Positions 8,641-17,231 of a stretch of DNA of 64,000 nucleotides are shown piece by piece. The notes below the pieces were generated by a model. The model saw only the letters and a list, made by a program, of their open reading frames with translations. It did not search any database and was not told the DNA's origin. Both the position numbers and the translations under genes were made by a program. The stretch is from Sutcliffiella horikoshii (GTDB taxonomy: Bacteria; Bacillota; Bacilli; Bacillales; Bacillaceae_I): contig NZ_RXZI01000005.1 of assembly GCF_021991925.1 (NCBI RefSeq), positions 186,001 through 250,000 on the forward strand, read 5' to 3'. Position 1 is the first letter of the stretch. Each line of letters starts with the position of its first letter.

Positions 8641-9420
8641 TTGACCATTCAAACGAAAAACCTTTCAGACCTATTATTGAGTGCAGAAAAATCTAGAACA
8701 GGTGTGACACCTTTAACGGAAATGAAGCCCGATTTAACAGTGAAAGAAGCATACAACATTCAATTGGATAATATTCAGGTGAAGCTAGAAAACGGGGAAA
8801 TAATCAGTGGTAAAAAAATCGGACTTACTTCTCTGGCCATGCAACAGCTTCTCGGGGTGAACGAACCCGACTATGGCCATCTCCTGCAATCCATGGAAGT
8901 GGATAATAACGGGGTTATTTCTCGAAAGCAGCTTCTCGAACCGAAAGTGGAAGGAGAAATAGCATTCTTTCTAAAAAAAGATCTCAAGGGACCCAATGTG
9001 ACGGTTGAGGATGTATTGGGTGCTACAGAATATGTAGTTGCTGCATTGGAGATTGTCGACAGTCGGGTGGCAGGTTGGAAAATTAAACTTTGTGACACGA
9101 TTGCGGATAATGCTTCTTCTGGTCTTTACGTACTAGGTGAAAAAAAGTTGGCTCCACATCAACTAGACCTTAAGAAAGAAAAGATGTCGTTTTATAAGAA
9201 TGAACAATTAATCAATGAAGGTGCCGGTAAAGCGGCTTTAGGAGATCCCGCCTTTTGTGTCGCTTGGCTAGCAAATAAACTATCTGAGTTCGGAATCACA
9301 TTGAAAGCCAATGAGGTAATCCTCTCAGGTGCTTTATCTGCGGCAGTAAACGCGGAAGAGGGCGATGAATTTGTGGCTGAATTTCAAACCCTCGGAGAAG
9401 TAAAAGTGAATTTTAAATAA
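8641..9420 (+). CDS. dmpE: 2-oxopent-4-enoate (2-hydroxypentadienoate) hydratase
   Basis: A 259-residue member of the FAH-like hydratase/decarboxylase family. It adds water to 2-hydroxypenta-2,4-dienoate, giving 4-hydroxy-2-oxovalerate. Motifs GKKIGLTS, VEGEIAFFLKKDL, ATEYVVAALEIVDSR and the NASSGLYVLG stretch match DmpE/MhpD more closely than the decarboxylase paralogue at 11530. The start is TTG at 8641, 8 bases after AAAGGAG. The two paralogues in one operon are normal for meta-cleavage pathways. A repeat element separates it from the next gene. Confidence 0.88.
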   Translation: MTIQTKNLSDLLLSAEKSRTGVTPLTEMKPDLTVKEAYNIQLDNIQVKLENGEIISGKKIGLTSLAMQQLLGVNEPDYGHLLQSMEVDNNGVISRKQLLEPKVEGEIAFFLKKDLKGPNVTVEDVLGATEYVVAALEIVDSRVAGWKIKLCDTIADNASSGLYVLGEKKLAPHQLDLKKEKMSFYKNEQLINEGAGKAALGDPAFCVAWLANKLSEFGITLKANEVILSGALSAAVNAEEGDEFVAEFQTLGEVKVNFK

Positions 9421-9436
9421 TGAGTAGATTTCTAGA

Positions 9437-9543
9437 TGTTGATCGGAGCAAAAGACGAAGACTCCAGCGAGAGAGTAGCGACAATGCTGAGAACCCGCAG
9501 GCTTGCCGAGGAGACTCGAAGCCTTTTGCGGAGAGCAACAGCG
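9437..9543 (-). repeat. GC-rich palindromic repeat, copy 1 (inverted)
   Basis: About 107 bases starting TGTTGATCGGAGCAAAAGAC. Its reverse complement aligns with elements at 23981-24106 and 58854-58983: shared blocks are the GTTGAT-type ends, GGCTTCG near one end, a CCTCGGC...CCTGCGGG core and GGAGTCTTCG near the other. It lies inside the catabolic operon between hydratase and aldehyde dehydrogenase genes, where it appears tolerated by read-through. No open frame is present. Confidence 0.75.
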
Positions 9544-9582
9544 GCTTATAACAGTTTCTTTTAAATAAAGGGGGAATACCCA

Positions 9583-10482
9583 TTGGGGAAAGTGAAAGTA
9601 GCGGTCATAGGTTCAGGAAACATCGGTACAGATCTAATGCTTAAACTCCATCGTTCCAAATCCCTTGAACTGACTGCCATGATTGGCATAGATCCTCATT
9701 CAGACGGCCTTAGACGTGCAAAGGCATATGGGCATACCATCATCATGAATGGAGTGGATGGTTTCCTAGAAAAGCCGGAACTTGCAGACATACTTTTTGA
9801 TGCAACTTCTGCCAAAGCACATTACAGGCATGCAGAGGCATTGAAAAATACGGGGAAACATCTAATCGATCTTACTCCGGCAGCTATCGGTCCATTTGTC
9901 GTTCCGACAGTAAACCTGATGGAGCATATAAATGAACCTGTTGTAAACATGGTTACTTGCGGTGGACAGGCAACCATACCAATTATTCATGCTGTCAGTC
10001 AAGTATGTCATGTGGAGTATGCGGAAATCGTTGCAACCATTGCAAGCAAAAGTGCTGGTCCCGGGACACGCATGAATATTGATGAATTTACCACTACTAC
10101 AGCCCGTGCCATCGAAAAAATAGGTGGTGCTAAGAATGGAAAGGCCATCATCATTCTTAATCCTGCGGAACCACCAATTTTAATGAGAGATGCTGTATAC
10201 TGCCAAGTACAAAATTTGAAAGGAAAAGAAGAACAAATAAGTGCCGCGATAACTAGACGTGTTGAAGAGATTCAAGAATATGTACCTGGATATAGACTTC
10301 GCACGGAACCGATATTTGATGGAGATAAGGTCAGTATTTTCATAGAAGTAAAGGGAGCGGGGGATTACCTGCCAGACTACTCAGGTAATCTGGATATCAT
10401 GACCGCAGCTGCAGTTAAAGTAGGAGAAGAGAAAGCAAGTAGATTGGTAGGAAAAAGAATTAAAACAGTTAAAGCAACATAA
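9583..10482 (+). CDS. dmpF: Acetaldehyde dehydrogenase (acylating)
   Basis: A 299-residue enzyme converting acetaldehyde, NAD and CoA to acetyl-CoA. The N-terminal Rossmann motif is IGSGNIGTD (9-17), and the catalytic cysteine is Cys126 in [10 protein letters not shown]. The family works as a complex with the aldolase encoded next, channelling toxic acetaldehyde between sites. Start is TTG at 9583, 8 bases from AAAGGGG. It is 20 bases upstream of dmpG, the usual order. Confidence 0.94.
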   Translation: MGKVKVAVIGSGNIGTDLMLKLHRSKSLELTAMIGIDPHSDGLRRAKAYGHTIIMNGVDGFLEKPELADILFDATSAKAHYRHAEALKNTGKHLIDLTPAAIGPFVVPTVNLMEHINEPVVNMVTCGGQATIPIIHAVSQVCHVEYAEIVATIASKSAGPGTRMNIDEFTTTTARAIEKIGGAKNGKAIIILNPAEPPILMRDAVYCQVQNLKGKEEQISAAITRRVEEIQEYVPGYRLRTEPIFDGDKVSIFIEVKGAGDYLPDYSGNLDIMTAAAVKVGEEKASRLVGKRIKTVKAT

Positions 10483-10501
10483 GAGAGGGGAGGACTAAAG
10501 G

Positions 10502-11515
10502 TTGAGACGTGATGTATGGATTACAGAGGTTGCCCTAAGGGATGGGAGTCATGCCATCAGTCATCAATTTACCGTCGATCAAGTAAAAAGTGTTGCCAAA
10601 GCCTTGGATGATGCGGATGTCCCTGTAATTGAAGTATCACATGGGGATGGACTTGGAGGATCTTCCCTTCAATATGGATTGTCACACACAAATGAAATGG
10701 ACCTGATCAGCGCTGCAACAGAAATTGTTACCAAGGCTAAAATAGCCGTCTTGTTGCTTCCGGGGATAGGTACAATCCAGCATTTAAAAGAAGCCGCAAG
10801 CCGTGGTGCAAAAATTGCCCGAATTGCTACTCATGTTACAGAGGCGGATGTGTCAAAGCAACATATTTCTTTTGCAAAGGAGCTTGGCTTAGAAGCCGTT
10901 GGTTTTCTGATGATGTCTCATATGGCACCAACAGAAAAGTTGCTCGAACAGGCAAGCTTGATGGAAAGCTATGGAGCGGACGTTGTTTATGTAGTTGATT
11001 CTGCGGGTGCTCTTTTACCACATCAAGTAAAAGAAAGGATTCATTGTTTGCGGAACAGCTTGGATATACCTATTGGGTTCCATGCCCACAACAACCTCTC
11101 ATTAGCGGTGGCCAATTCCTTAGTTGCAATAGAACAAGGGGCAACCAGAATAGATGGAAGCATTCGTTGTCTTGGGGCAGGGGCTGGTAATACACAGACA
11201 GAAGTGTTGGTATCTGTTCTTGACAGGCTGAATATCCAAACTGGTATTGATGTTTATAAAATGATGGATGTGGCAGAAGAGATTGTCGCTCCTATTTTGC
11301 AGAAGCCACAAGAAATCACGAGGGAAGGGCTATTGCTTGGTTATGCAGGCGTTTACTCAAGTTTCTTGGTTCATGCCAATAAAGCGGCATCACAGTTTAA
11401 GGTAGATGCAAAAGATATATTAATAGAATTAGGCAAACGAAAAGTAGTCGGCGGACAAGAAGATATGATTATCGATATCGCTGCCGAGATGGCCAAAAAG
11501 ACCGTGAAAGCTTAA
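10502..11515 (+). CDS. dmpG: 4-hydroxy-2-oxovalerate aldolase
   Basis: A 337-residue metal-dependent class II aldolase of the HMGL-like TIM-barrel family. It splits 4-hydroxy-2-oxovalerate into pyruvate and acetaldehyde. The R13-D14-G-S-H motif and the metal-binding His194 and His196 (GFHAHNN) are present. The C-terminal helical region that contacts the dehydrogenase partner is intact. TTG start with GGGGAGGA upstream (10487-10494). It forms a functional pair with DmpF. Confidence 0.95.
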   Translation: MRRDVWITEVALRDGSHAISHQFTVDQVKSVAKALDDADVPVIEVSHGDGLGGSSLQYGLSHTNEMDLISAATEIVTKAKIAVLLLPGIGTIQHLKEAASRGAKIARIATHVTEADVSKQHISFAKELGLEAVGFLMMSHMAPTEKLLEQASLMESYGADVVYVVDSAGALLPHQVKERIHCLRNSLDIPIGFHAHNNLSLAVANSLVAIEQGATRIDGSIRCLGAGAGNTQTEVLVSVLDRLNIQTGIDVYKMMDVAEEIVAPILQKPQEITREGLLLGYAGVYSSFLVHANKAASQFKVDAKDILIELGKRKVVGGQEDMIIDIAAEMAKKTVKA

Positions 11516-11529
11516 AAGGAGGATCTATA

Positions 11530-12303
11530 ATGGACTTACTTCAAATTGCAAAACATGTGGCAGATCACCAAAAAAATGGACAAGAGATGGATAAAATCAC
11601 TCTCACTCACCCTGAAATGAATGTGGAGCATGCTTATGAAATTCAAAAACTAAGCATGGATCAGGCAATAAACAACGGAGACAGGTTAATCGGTTGGAAA
11701 ATGGGATTGACCAGTAAGGCAAAACAAGTGTCAGTGGGAGTGGAGGAGGCCATTTATGGTAGATTGACTTCTTCCATGGAATTGACGGAACCAACCTTAC
11801 ATATTGGCAATCTCATTCATCCGAGAGTGGAGCCTGAGTTTGCATTTATTCTCAACAAAGAATTGAAAGGAGATCAAATTACAGTTCGTGATGTTTGGAT
11901 GGCAACAGAATGCATCTTTCCTGCCATAGAGGTCATTGATAGCAGGTATCGTAATTTCTCCTTTACTTTAGAGGATGTTGTGGCTGACAATGCATCATCA
12001 TCCAAGTTCATTCTAGGCAATCAAGCTTTTTCCCCTTATTTTACTTCTTGGGATAAGGTCGGGGTGACAATGACTAGAAATGGGGAGACGGTTCAATCCG
12101 GAGTGGGAGCGGCAGTATTGGATCATCCTGTGAAGTCTATTGTGGAATTGGTGAAGATGCTTCATCGGGAAGGACTTTCCGTCCATCCGGGTATGGTGGT
12201 TCTTGCTGGTGGAATTACGGAAGCAATCAATGTCTACAACGGGGATGTAATAGAGGTTCACTACGATCATTTAGGAACAATGAAGTTGAACGTCGAGTTG
12301 TAG
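11530..12303 (+). CDS. dmpH: 4-oxalocrotonate decarboxylase
   Basis: A 257-residue paralogue of the hydratase at 8641. It decarboxylates 4-oxalocrotonate to 2-hydroxypenta-2,4-dienoate, and in known pathways forms a complex with the hydratase. Distinguishing sequence: HPRVEPEFAFILNKEL and LEDVVADNASSSKFILG, closer to DmpH/XylI. ATG 11530 follows AAGGAGGA (11515-11522), with dmpG ending 14 bases before. This step is where the amino pathway joins the classical catechol meta pathway. Confidence 0.9.
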   Translation: MDLLQIAKHVADHQKNGQEMDKITLTHPEMNVEHAYEIQKLSMDQAINNGDRLIGWKMGLTSKAKQVSVGVEEAIYGRLTSSMELTEPTLHIGNLIHPRVEPEFAFILNKELKGDQITVRDVWMATECIFPAIEVIDSRYRNFSFTLEDVVADNASSSKFILGNQAFSPYFTSWDKVGVTMTRNGETVQSGVGAAVLDHPVKSIVELVKMLHREGLSVHPGMVVLAGGITEAINVYNGDVIEVHYDHLGTMKLNVEL

Positions 12304-12315
12304 AGGAGAAGCAAT

Positions 12316-12507
12316 ATGCCAATTACCCACATTCATTTGTTGGAAGGCAGAAGTGTCGAACAAAAACAAGAATTGATTCAAAATGTCACTCAAGCCATCA
12401 CCCAAACCCTCGGAACCACTCCTGAACAAGTTAGGGTGTTGCTCATGGAGATACCTAAAGAAAATTGGGGAACCGGCGGGGTTACAAAGGCACAAACTGA
12501 TCGGTAG
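12316..12507 (+). CDS. 4-oxalocrotonate tautomerase
   Basis: A 63-residue tautomerase whose initiator methionine is followed by the catalytic Pro1 (M-P-I-T-H). The family interconverts enol and keto forms of 4-oxalocrotonate with Pro1 as the general base; conserved arginines are Arg13 and Arg40 counted from the proline-adjacent start. Length is exactly that expected of the 4-OT family (62-64). It sits between the decarboxylase and the FAD synthetase gene with 12-25-base gaps. Confidence 0.88.
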   Translation: MPITHIHLLEGRSVEQKQELIQNVTQAITQTLGTTPEQVRVLLMEIPKENWGTGGVTKAQTDR

Positions 12508-12532
12508 AGCAACTAAGAAGGAGGGACAAAAA

Positions 12533-13063
12533 TTGTTGATTCATGGAGCTGGAAATGTCAGCTTACCAAAAACCATCGTGACGATAGGGGCATTTGATGG
12601 TGTACATAGAGGCCATCAAACACTTATCAAGGAAATTGCGCAAAAGGGGCGCAGGCTAAAGGTGCCAAGTGTCGTTTACACATTTGATCCACCACCTCGA
12701 GCATTTTTACAAGATGCCCGAACGCTTTCCCCTATACATGAAAAGATAAGGAGGATGCAAGCATTAGGGGTGGATCATTGTATTGTTGCTACATTCAATC
12801 AAAAATATTTGCAACAAACTGCGTTTCAATTCATGTATGAACTTCAACAATTGAATCCTGTAGAAGTTGTGGTAGGGAAAGACTTTCGCTTCGGAAAAAA
12901 TCGTACTGGGGACATATCCCTATTGAAGCAATGTTTTAAAGTAAAAGTTATCGAGCCAGTATTTTGTTCGAATGGAAAAGTCATTTCATCCTCAAGGATA
13001 AGAGAGTTGGTCAGCAGAGGAGAAAACAAACAAGCTTTCTCCTTACTAGGTTGGCCCGTTTAA
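12533..13063 (+). CDS. Stand-alone FMN adenylyltransferase (FAD synthetase) domain protein
   Basis: About 176 residues matching only the N-terminal nucleotidyltransferase half of bifunctional RibF: TIGAFDGVHRGHQTLI (HxGH-type ATP site), YTFDPPPRAFL, VVGKDFRFGKNRTGD and the closing ISSSRIRELV. The C-terminal riboflavin kinase domain is missing and the frame ends cleanly after the SRIRE block. It would make FAD from FMN and ATP. In the recalled Geobacillus anthranilate cluster a RibF-like enzyme feeds FAD to the hydroxylase system, so this is probably a pathway-dedicated cofactor enzyme. TTG 12533 is preferred: AAGGAGGG ends 7 bases upstream. Confidence 0.85.
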   Translation: MLIHGAGNVSLPKTIVTIGAFDGVHRGHQTLIKEIAQKGRRLKVPSVVYTFDPPPRAFLQDARTLSPIHEKIRRMQALGVDHCIVATFNQKYLQQTAFQFMYELQQLNPVEVVVGKDFRFGKNRTGDISLLKQCFKVKVIEPVFCSNGKVISSSRIRELVSRGENKQAFSLLGWPV

Positions 13064-13096
13064 TCTGAGTCTAAAGGAAAATAAAGGGGGAGAACG

Positions 13097-14104
13097 ATGA
13101 AAAAGGTAAAAAGAAATATAGTCATGATCATGGTCATGTCATTGGTATTGTTACTGACAGCATGTGGAGGAGACGAAGCTAGCGGTAATGAAACAGGGAA
13201 GACTTATTCCTTTAAATTAGCACATATTACCCCAACCAACCATATGTGGCATCAGGCTGCGGAAAAATTTGCAGAAGAACTGGAAAGCAAATCCGATGGA
13301 AGAATGAAAGTGGAAATCTATCCTGCAAGCCAGCTTGGAACAGAAGCAGATATGGTGCAACAAATTGAGGCAGGATCTGTAGACTTTGGATTGATCACGG
13401 CGGCTTATATGAGTTCCCGCTCTCCTTCTTTTGCCGCATGGTTTATGCCATATGCTTTTGAAGATATCAATGCCGCCCATGAAGCAAGGACCTCAGATGT
13501 TTCTAAGAAAATTTTGGCTACATTGGATGAGCAAGGTCTTGTTGGATTGGATTATCTATTTGCCGGTCAACGTGTCATGCTGTTTAAAGACAAGGAAGTG
13601 ACTTCACCAGAAGATATGGCCGGTTTAAAGTTACGTGTTACGCCAAGTCCGCCGATGCAAGATTTTTACCGTTCCGCAGGTGCCTCTCCTGAAGGATTGC
13701 CACTTCCTGAAGTTTATGCAGCCGTTCAAACAGGTGTAATAGATGGTATGGATATGGATTTGGATGCTGCAATCACCAATAAATACTTTGAAGTCGTAGA
13801 ATATGGAGCTGTTACCAACCATATGGTTTGGCCATCGGTTGCCATCGTGAATAAATCCACATTTGAGGGAATGTCTGAAGCTGACCAAAAGTTAGTTCGT
13901 GATGCATTGACAGTGGCCACCGACTTTGCAGTAAACACTCGTTCTGGTCAAGAGGAAGAGTTCAGGAAAACGTTAAGTGAAAACGGAATGAAAATCTATG
14001 ATATACCTGCGGATGCTTTTGCAGATCAGATTGCAGAGTTTGATGCGAAATACAAAGAAGCAGACCCTCTAATTAAAGAATTTATTGAAGCGTATAGAAA
14101 ATAG
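13097..14104 (+). CDS. dctP: TRAP transporter substrate-binding lipoprotein (DctP type)
   Basis: A 335-residue extracytoplasmic binding protein with a lipobox (LLLTAC at 20-25), so it is membrane-anchored after lipidation. The DctP fold is indicated by the ligand-side motif LKLRVTPSPPMQDFYRSAGASP, where the arginine normally binds a carboxylate, and the PLPEVYAAVQTGVIDG hinge. Position at the end of the island suggests it captures anthranilate or a related aromatic carboxylate. It is 33 bases after the FAD synthetase and 23 before dctQ. Confidence 0.92.
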   Translation: MKKVKRNIVMIMVMSLVLLLTACGGDEASGNETGKTYSFKLAHITPTNHMWHQAAEKFAEELESKSDGRMKVEIYPASQLGTEADMVQQIEAGSVDFGLITAAYMSSRSPSFAAWFMPYAFEDINAAHEARTSDVSKKILATLDEQGLVGLDYLFAGQRVMLFKDKEVTSPEDMAGLKLRVTPSPPMQDFYRSAGASPEGLPLPEVYAAVQTGVIDGMDMDLDAAITNKYFEVVEYGAVTNHMVWPSVAIVNKSTFEGMSEADQKLVRDALTVATDFAVNTRSGQEEEFRKTLSENGMKIYDIPADAFADQIAEFDAKYKEADPLIKEFIEAYRK

Positions 14105-14127
14105 GATTTGAAGGGGGAAGTCACGAG

Positions 14128-14607
14128 ATGATGAAAATCAGTGACGGAATAGCCAAAGTCGAGAAATTTCTCGGTGCATTCTTGATGTTGTGCATGGCGG
14201 TTATCATTACACTATCAGTTGCCTTCCGATACTTCCTGAACTCCCCCCTGTCATGGGCCGGGGAAGTATCTATCTTTCTATTAATCTGGATCAGCTTTAT
14301 TGGGGGTAGCTTGGGACTGAAATATAAGTCCCAAGCTTCTGTTTCGATATTCTTGGAGTATGTGCCATTACATATAAGGAAGATAATGATCCTGATTGGT
14401 CATCTATGTATGTTGTTCTTTCTACTGATCATTTTATATTATACCTATGCTTGGATACTATCACCCAATGTAGCTTTGCAGAAATCCAGTGGTATTCTTT
14501 TACCCATGTGGATACCATATAGCGCAGTCCCAATTGGTCTGACTTGTGCAGCTTTTCATATCTTGACAAATTTACTAGTTGTATTAAGAGAGGGGGAAGT
14601 AAATTGA
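14128..14607 (+). CDS. dctQ: TRAP transporter small permease (DctQ type)
   Basis: A 159-residue integral membrane protein with four hydrophobic segments (about 17-37, 50-68, 88-110, 125-150), the layout of the small TRAP subunit. It contains the characteristic F-R-Y-F-L-N-S-P-L-S-W-A-x-E stretch. It joins DctM and the binding protein into a sodium-driven importer. The TGA stop overlaps the TTG start of dctM. Confidence 0.9.
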   Translation: MMKISDGIAKVEKFLGAFLMLCMAVIITLSVAFRYFLNSPLSWAGEVSIFLLIWISFIGGSLGLKYKSQASVSIFLEYVPLHIRKIMILIGHLCMLFFLLIILYYTYAWILSPNVALQKSSGILLPMWIPYSAVPIGLTCAAFHILTNLLVVLREGEVN

Positions 14608-15884
14608 CGATACTGGTAATTGTCTTATTTTTTGTATTTTTACTAATCGGTATCCCAATTTCTCTCGTCCTGGGAATGACAACTGTTTTGTACTTCTTAC
14701 TTGTAGGAAGTCCTGTGCTTCTTCAATCCACACCTATGCGTTTATATTCTGGACTTGAAAATTTCGGTCTATTGGCGATTCCACTCTTCATGCTTGCAGG
14801 GGAATTGATGAATAGCGGTGGAATTACGACAAGGCTTGTGAAATTCTCTAAAACATTAATTGGACACGTGAGAGGTGGCCTAGCATATGTGACGATTATA
14901 TCCAATATGTTTATTGCATCCATATTAGGTTCAGCAAATGCTCAAGCTGCGATGATGAGTAAAGTCATGGTCCCGGAAATGGAAAGAGAAGGGTACAAAA
15001 GAGAGTTTTCCTCCGCGCTCACCCTTGCTTCCTCCATTGTCGCCCCCATCATTCCTCCAAGTATGATATTCATTATTTATGGGACTCTCTCTGGCACTTC
15101 CATAGGTGGATTATTTATGGCAGGAATAATTCCCGGAATCATTTATGGCTTGGGGTTTATTGGTCTCATCGCTTTTATGGGTTATAAGTACAATTTTCCC
15201 AAAAGTGAACGTTCGTCCTTTAGAGAGATCCTGCATCATGGGTTGTATGTCATACCTGCATTAAGTGTTCCATTTATCATTATCTTCGGTATTTTAAGCG
15301 GTGCCTTTACCCCGACGGAATCGGCTGCGGTCGCATGTTTCGTCGCGCTGATAGTTGGTATGTTCCTCTACAAGGAATTGAAGCTGAAGAATATTCCAAA
15401 GCTATTGATGAACACGGTGATAAGTACAGCCACCGTAACGTTCCTCATTGCGATGGCAAACATCTTTGGCTGGATGATTGCCTTCGAACAAATACCACAA
15501 CTTGTAGCCGATGGCATGCTAAGTATTTCGGAAAATCCGCTTGTTTTCTTATTGATGGTTAATTTGATGCTCCTGTTGCTTGGAGCCGTTTTAGACGGCA
15601 TTGCCGCATTAATTATTCTGATTCCTGTATTAATGCCTCTTGTTGTTGCATTTGGGATAGACCCTATCCATTTTGGGGTCATCATCTGTATCAATTTGAC
15701 CATTGGGCTGTTAACCCCACCTGTTGGCACTGGATTGTTTGTTGTCTCTTCCATTGCGGATGTGAAAATCGAAAAGCTGATAAAGGCTACAACCCCATTT
15801 TTGATCATGGGAATTCTTATTCTGGTGATTATCACATATTGGGCGGACGCGGTTTTATTTATCCCGAGGATGCTAGGTTTCTAA
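14604..15884 (+). CDS. dctM: TRAP transporter large permease (DctM type)
   Basis: A 426-residue, roughly 12-segment membrane protein, the ion-coupled translocator of the TRAP system. Conserved stretches such as IPLFMLAGELMNSGGIT, SIVAPIIPPSM and GLLTPPVGTGLFV are present. The longer open frame from 14544 is rejected: the TTG at 14604 has AGGGGGAAG 5-13 bases upstream and overlaps the dctQ stop by 4 bases, indicating coupled translation. This is the last gene of the island and is followed by a terminator. Confidence 0.92.
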   Translation: MTILVIVLFFVFLLIGIPISLVLGMTTVLYFLLVGSPVLLQSTPMRLYSGLENFGLLAIPLFMLAGELMNSGGITTRLVKFSKTLIGHVRGGLAYVTIISNMFIASILGSANAQAAMMSKVMVPEMEREGYKREFSSALTLASSIVAPIIPPSMIFIIYGTLSGTSIGGLFMAGIIPGIIYGLGFIGLIAFMGYKYNFPKSERSSFREILHHGLYVIPALSVPFIIIFGILSGAFTPTESAAVACFVALIVGMFLYKELKLKNIPKLLMNTVISTATVTFLIAMANIFGWMIAFEQIPQLVADGMLSISENPLVFLLMVNLMLLLLGAVLDGIAALIILIPVLMPLVVAFGIDPIHFGVIICINLTIGLLTPPVGTGLFVVSSIADVKIEKLIKATTPFLIMGILILVIITYWADAVLFIPRMLGF

Positions 15885-15892
15885 GAGGTGGC

Positions 15893-15917
15893 CGGACCGA
15901 ATTGGTTCGGTTTTTTT
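15893..15917 (+). terminator. Terminator closing the catabolic island
   Basis: ACCGAA-TTGG-TTCGGT followed by seven T. It ends the transcript immediately after dctM. Confidence 0.85.
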
Positions 15918-15991
15918 CTTTGTAAAATAAATGAAACCTCAGGAGTCTCCTTGCGTATTTATGTAGAGATAGTTTTTTGGAGGGGGATATC

Positions 15992-16531
15992 ATGCACGAT
16001 ACATATAGAGGGCTTACAAAAGTTCTCTGGGGATTTCTTTTAGTTTTAATAGACATAAACATTGAATATGTAGATATTGTTCCGGATTTTATCGGCTATG
16101 CTATGGTGGCATATGGTTTGATGCAACTAGATTTCGAAAAAGAGCGAAATTGGGCAGCGGGAATAGCAATTTTTTCATTTCCTTCTTTTTTTATACCTAA
16201 TCGTAATTTACTTGCACCGGTTGCTGAAGGGTATTATTTGGAGGATTTATATTTTACCTCCCTTTTGGTCTTACACTTTATATTGATGTATTTTGTCATT
16301 ACAAGACTGATAAAAGCAGCAGAAAGAAAAGGGGTATTTGATATTGTCCAAAAGGCAAGGTTCAGATTAACCCTTTATGCCACAGCAAATATTTTTATCC
16401 TAGTAGCTTCGCCGTTTGTAGTTGTTTATGAGAAAGTCTTGGCACTCCCAGTAATCGCCGTTGCAATTTTTTTATTTGTGATGGAAATAATTCTCTTAAT
16501 TCAAATCTCTCATTTTAGAAAAGTATTATAG
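15992..16531 (+). CDS. Hypothetical membrane protein
   Basis: A 179-residue protein of unknown function with five or so hydrophobic segments (about 10-30, 36-50, 58-72, 85-105, 125-170). GGAGGGGG at 15978-15985 sets the ATG at 15992; the TTG at 15977 lies on the ribosome site itself. It is followed 18 bases later by another membrane protein gene, so the two probably form a small operon with the terminator at 16928. I do not recognise a named family. Confidence 0.75.
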   Translation: MHDTYRGLTKVLWGFLLVLIDINIEYVDIVPDFIGYAMVAYGLMQLDFEKERNWAAGIAIFSFPSFFIPNRNLLAPVAEGYYLEDLYFTSLLVLHFILMYFVITRLIKAAERKGVFDIVQKARFRLTLYATANIFILVASPFVVVYEKVLALPVIAVAIFLFVMEIILLIQISHFRKVL

Positions 16532-16549
16532 GATAGGAGGAGAGATAAA

Positions 16550-16915
16550 ATGACCTTTGTATGGTTGATGTTGACGGTTGCTTTAGCACTTGTGCTTGTT
16601 GACGTGGTAGTACGAAAGGCGTTGAACATTAAGCGTGTCAAACTGACGGATCCAAAAGCAAAAAAAATAGATATGTTGGGCAGGATCCTTTGTGCTGTTA
16701 TACTTTTTGTGACCTTTCCACCACTTCTTGACAACGGGGTAATTCAGCTAAAATACTTATTTATGATAATGTTTTCGGTTCTGTTTATTTTCCAAGCAAT
16801 TATTCAATACATCTTTATTAAAGAATCTAAGGAATATATCATCACTTTGTTAATGAGTCTGGTTTTCATTGTTTTTATGTTTAATATTGATTTACTAATT
16901 GACCTCTACTCTTAA
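16550..16915 (+). CDS. Small membrane protein, DUF4181-like
   Basis: A 121-residue protein with four predicted membrane segments: an N-terminal one (3-22), then a conserved-looking cytoplasmic stretch, then three more segments (about 44-62, 70-88, 97-118). The layout and the K-x-x-x-L-T-D-P-K-A-K-K-I-D motif resemble small DUF4181 proteins of Bacillus. No function is known for the family. It is the second gene of a two-gene unit. Confidence 0.65.
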   Translation: MTFVWLMLTVALALVLVDVVVRKALNIKRVKLTDPKAKKIDMLGRILCAVILFVTFPPLLDNGVIQLKYLFMIMFSVLFIFQAIIQYIFIKESKEYIITLLMSLVFIVFMFNIDLLIDLYS

Positions 16916-16927
16916 GTATAATGAATA

Positions 16928-16963
16928 AAAAAACGAGCCAAGATCATTCCTGGCTCGTTTTTC
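16928..16963. terminator. Bidirectional terminator
   Basis: AAACGAGCCA pairs with TGGCTCGTTT with T-runs on both strands. It serves the membrane gene pair on the plus strand and prli42 on the minus strand. Confidence 0.88.
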
Positions 16964-16975
16964 TTTATCAATCTA

Positions 16976-17071
16976 TTAAAAAAACATGGACGCTCCAGCT
17001 AGTAGTGTCGTAATTAGCATAACGCCAATCATTAAATATACGACAACTTTTTGGAATTTGCGGTTCATCAT
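16976..17071 (-). CDS. prli42: Stressosome-associated miniprotein Prli42
   Basis: A 31-residue single-pass membrane miniprotein: positively charged N-terminus (MMNRKFQK) then a hydrophobic helix ending in GASMFF. This matches the Prli42 family, which in Listeria anchors the stressosome at the membrane and is needed to sense oxidative stress; B. subtilis has a homologue. It lies between two terminator-bounded plus-strand units. The ribosome site (GGGGAG at 17085-17090) is 13-16 bases from the two possible ATG starts, longer than usual. Confidence 0.8.
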   Translation of the reverse strand: MMNRKFQKVVVYLMIGVMLITTLLAGASMFF

Positions 17072-17231
17072 TTGAGTTCATTCACTCCCCATTTATTCTA
17101 CTATCCCTATTCTACATGGATTTCATTTCTTTCTCAAGTTAGGATTCTAGACGAATAAGGAAGGAATTTTGCACAATAAGTCGAAATGTTATAGAGTCAT
17201 AGTTAGGGGACATACAACAAGGGGGATTGGC

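Noticed and set aside
14544-14603. Upstream start for dctM
   Set aside because: It would overlap dctQ by 64 bases and adds a non-family N-terminus; TTG 14604 has the ribosome site.
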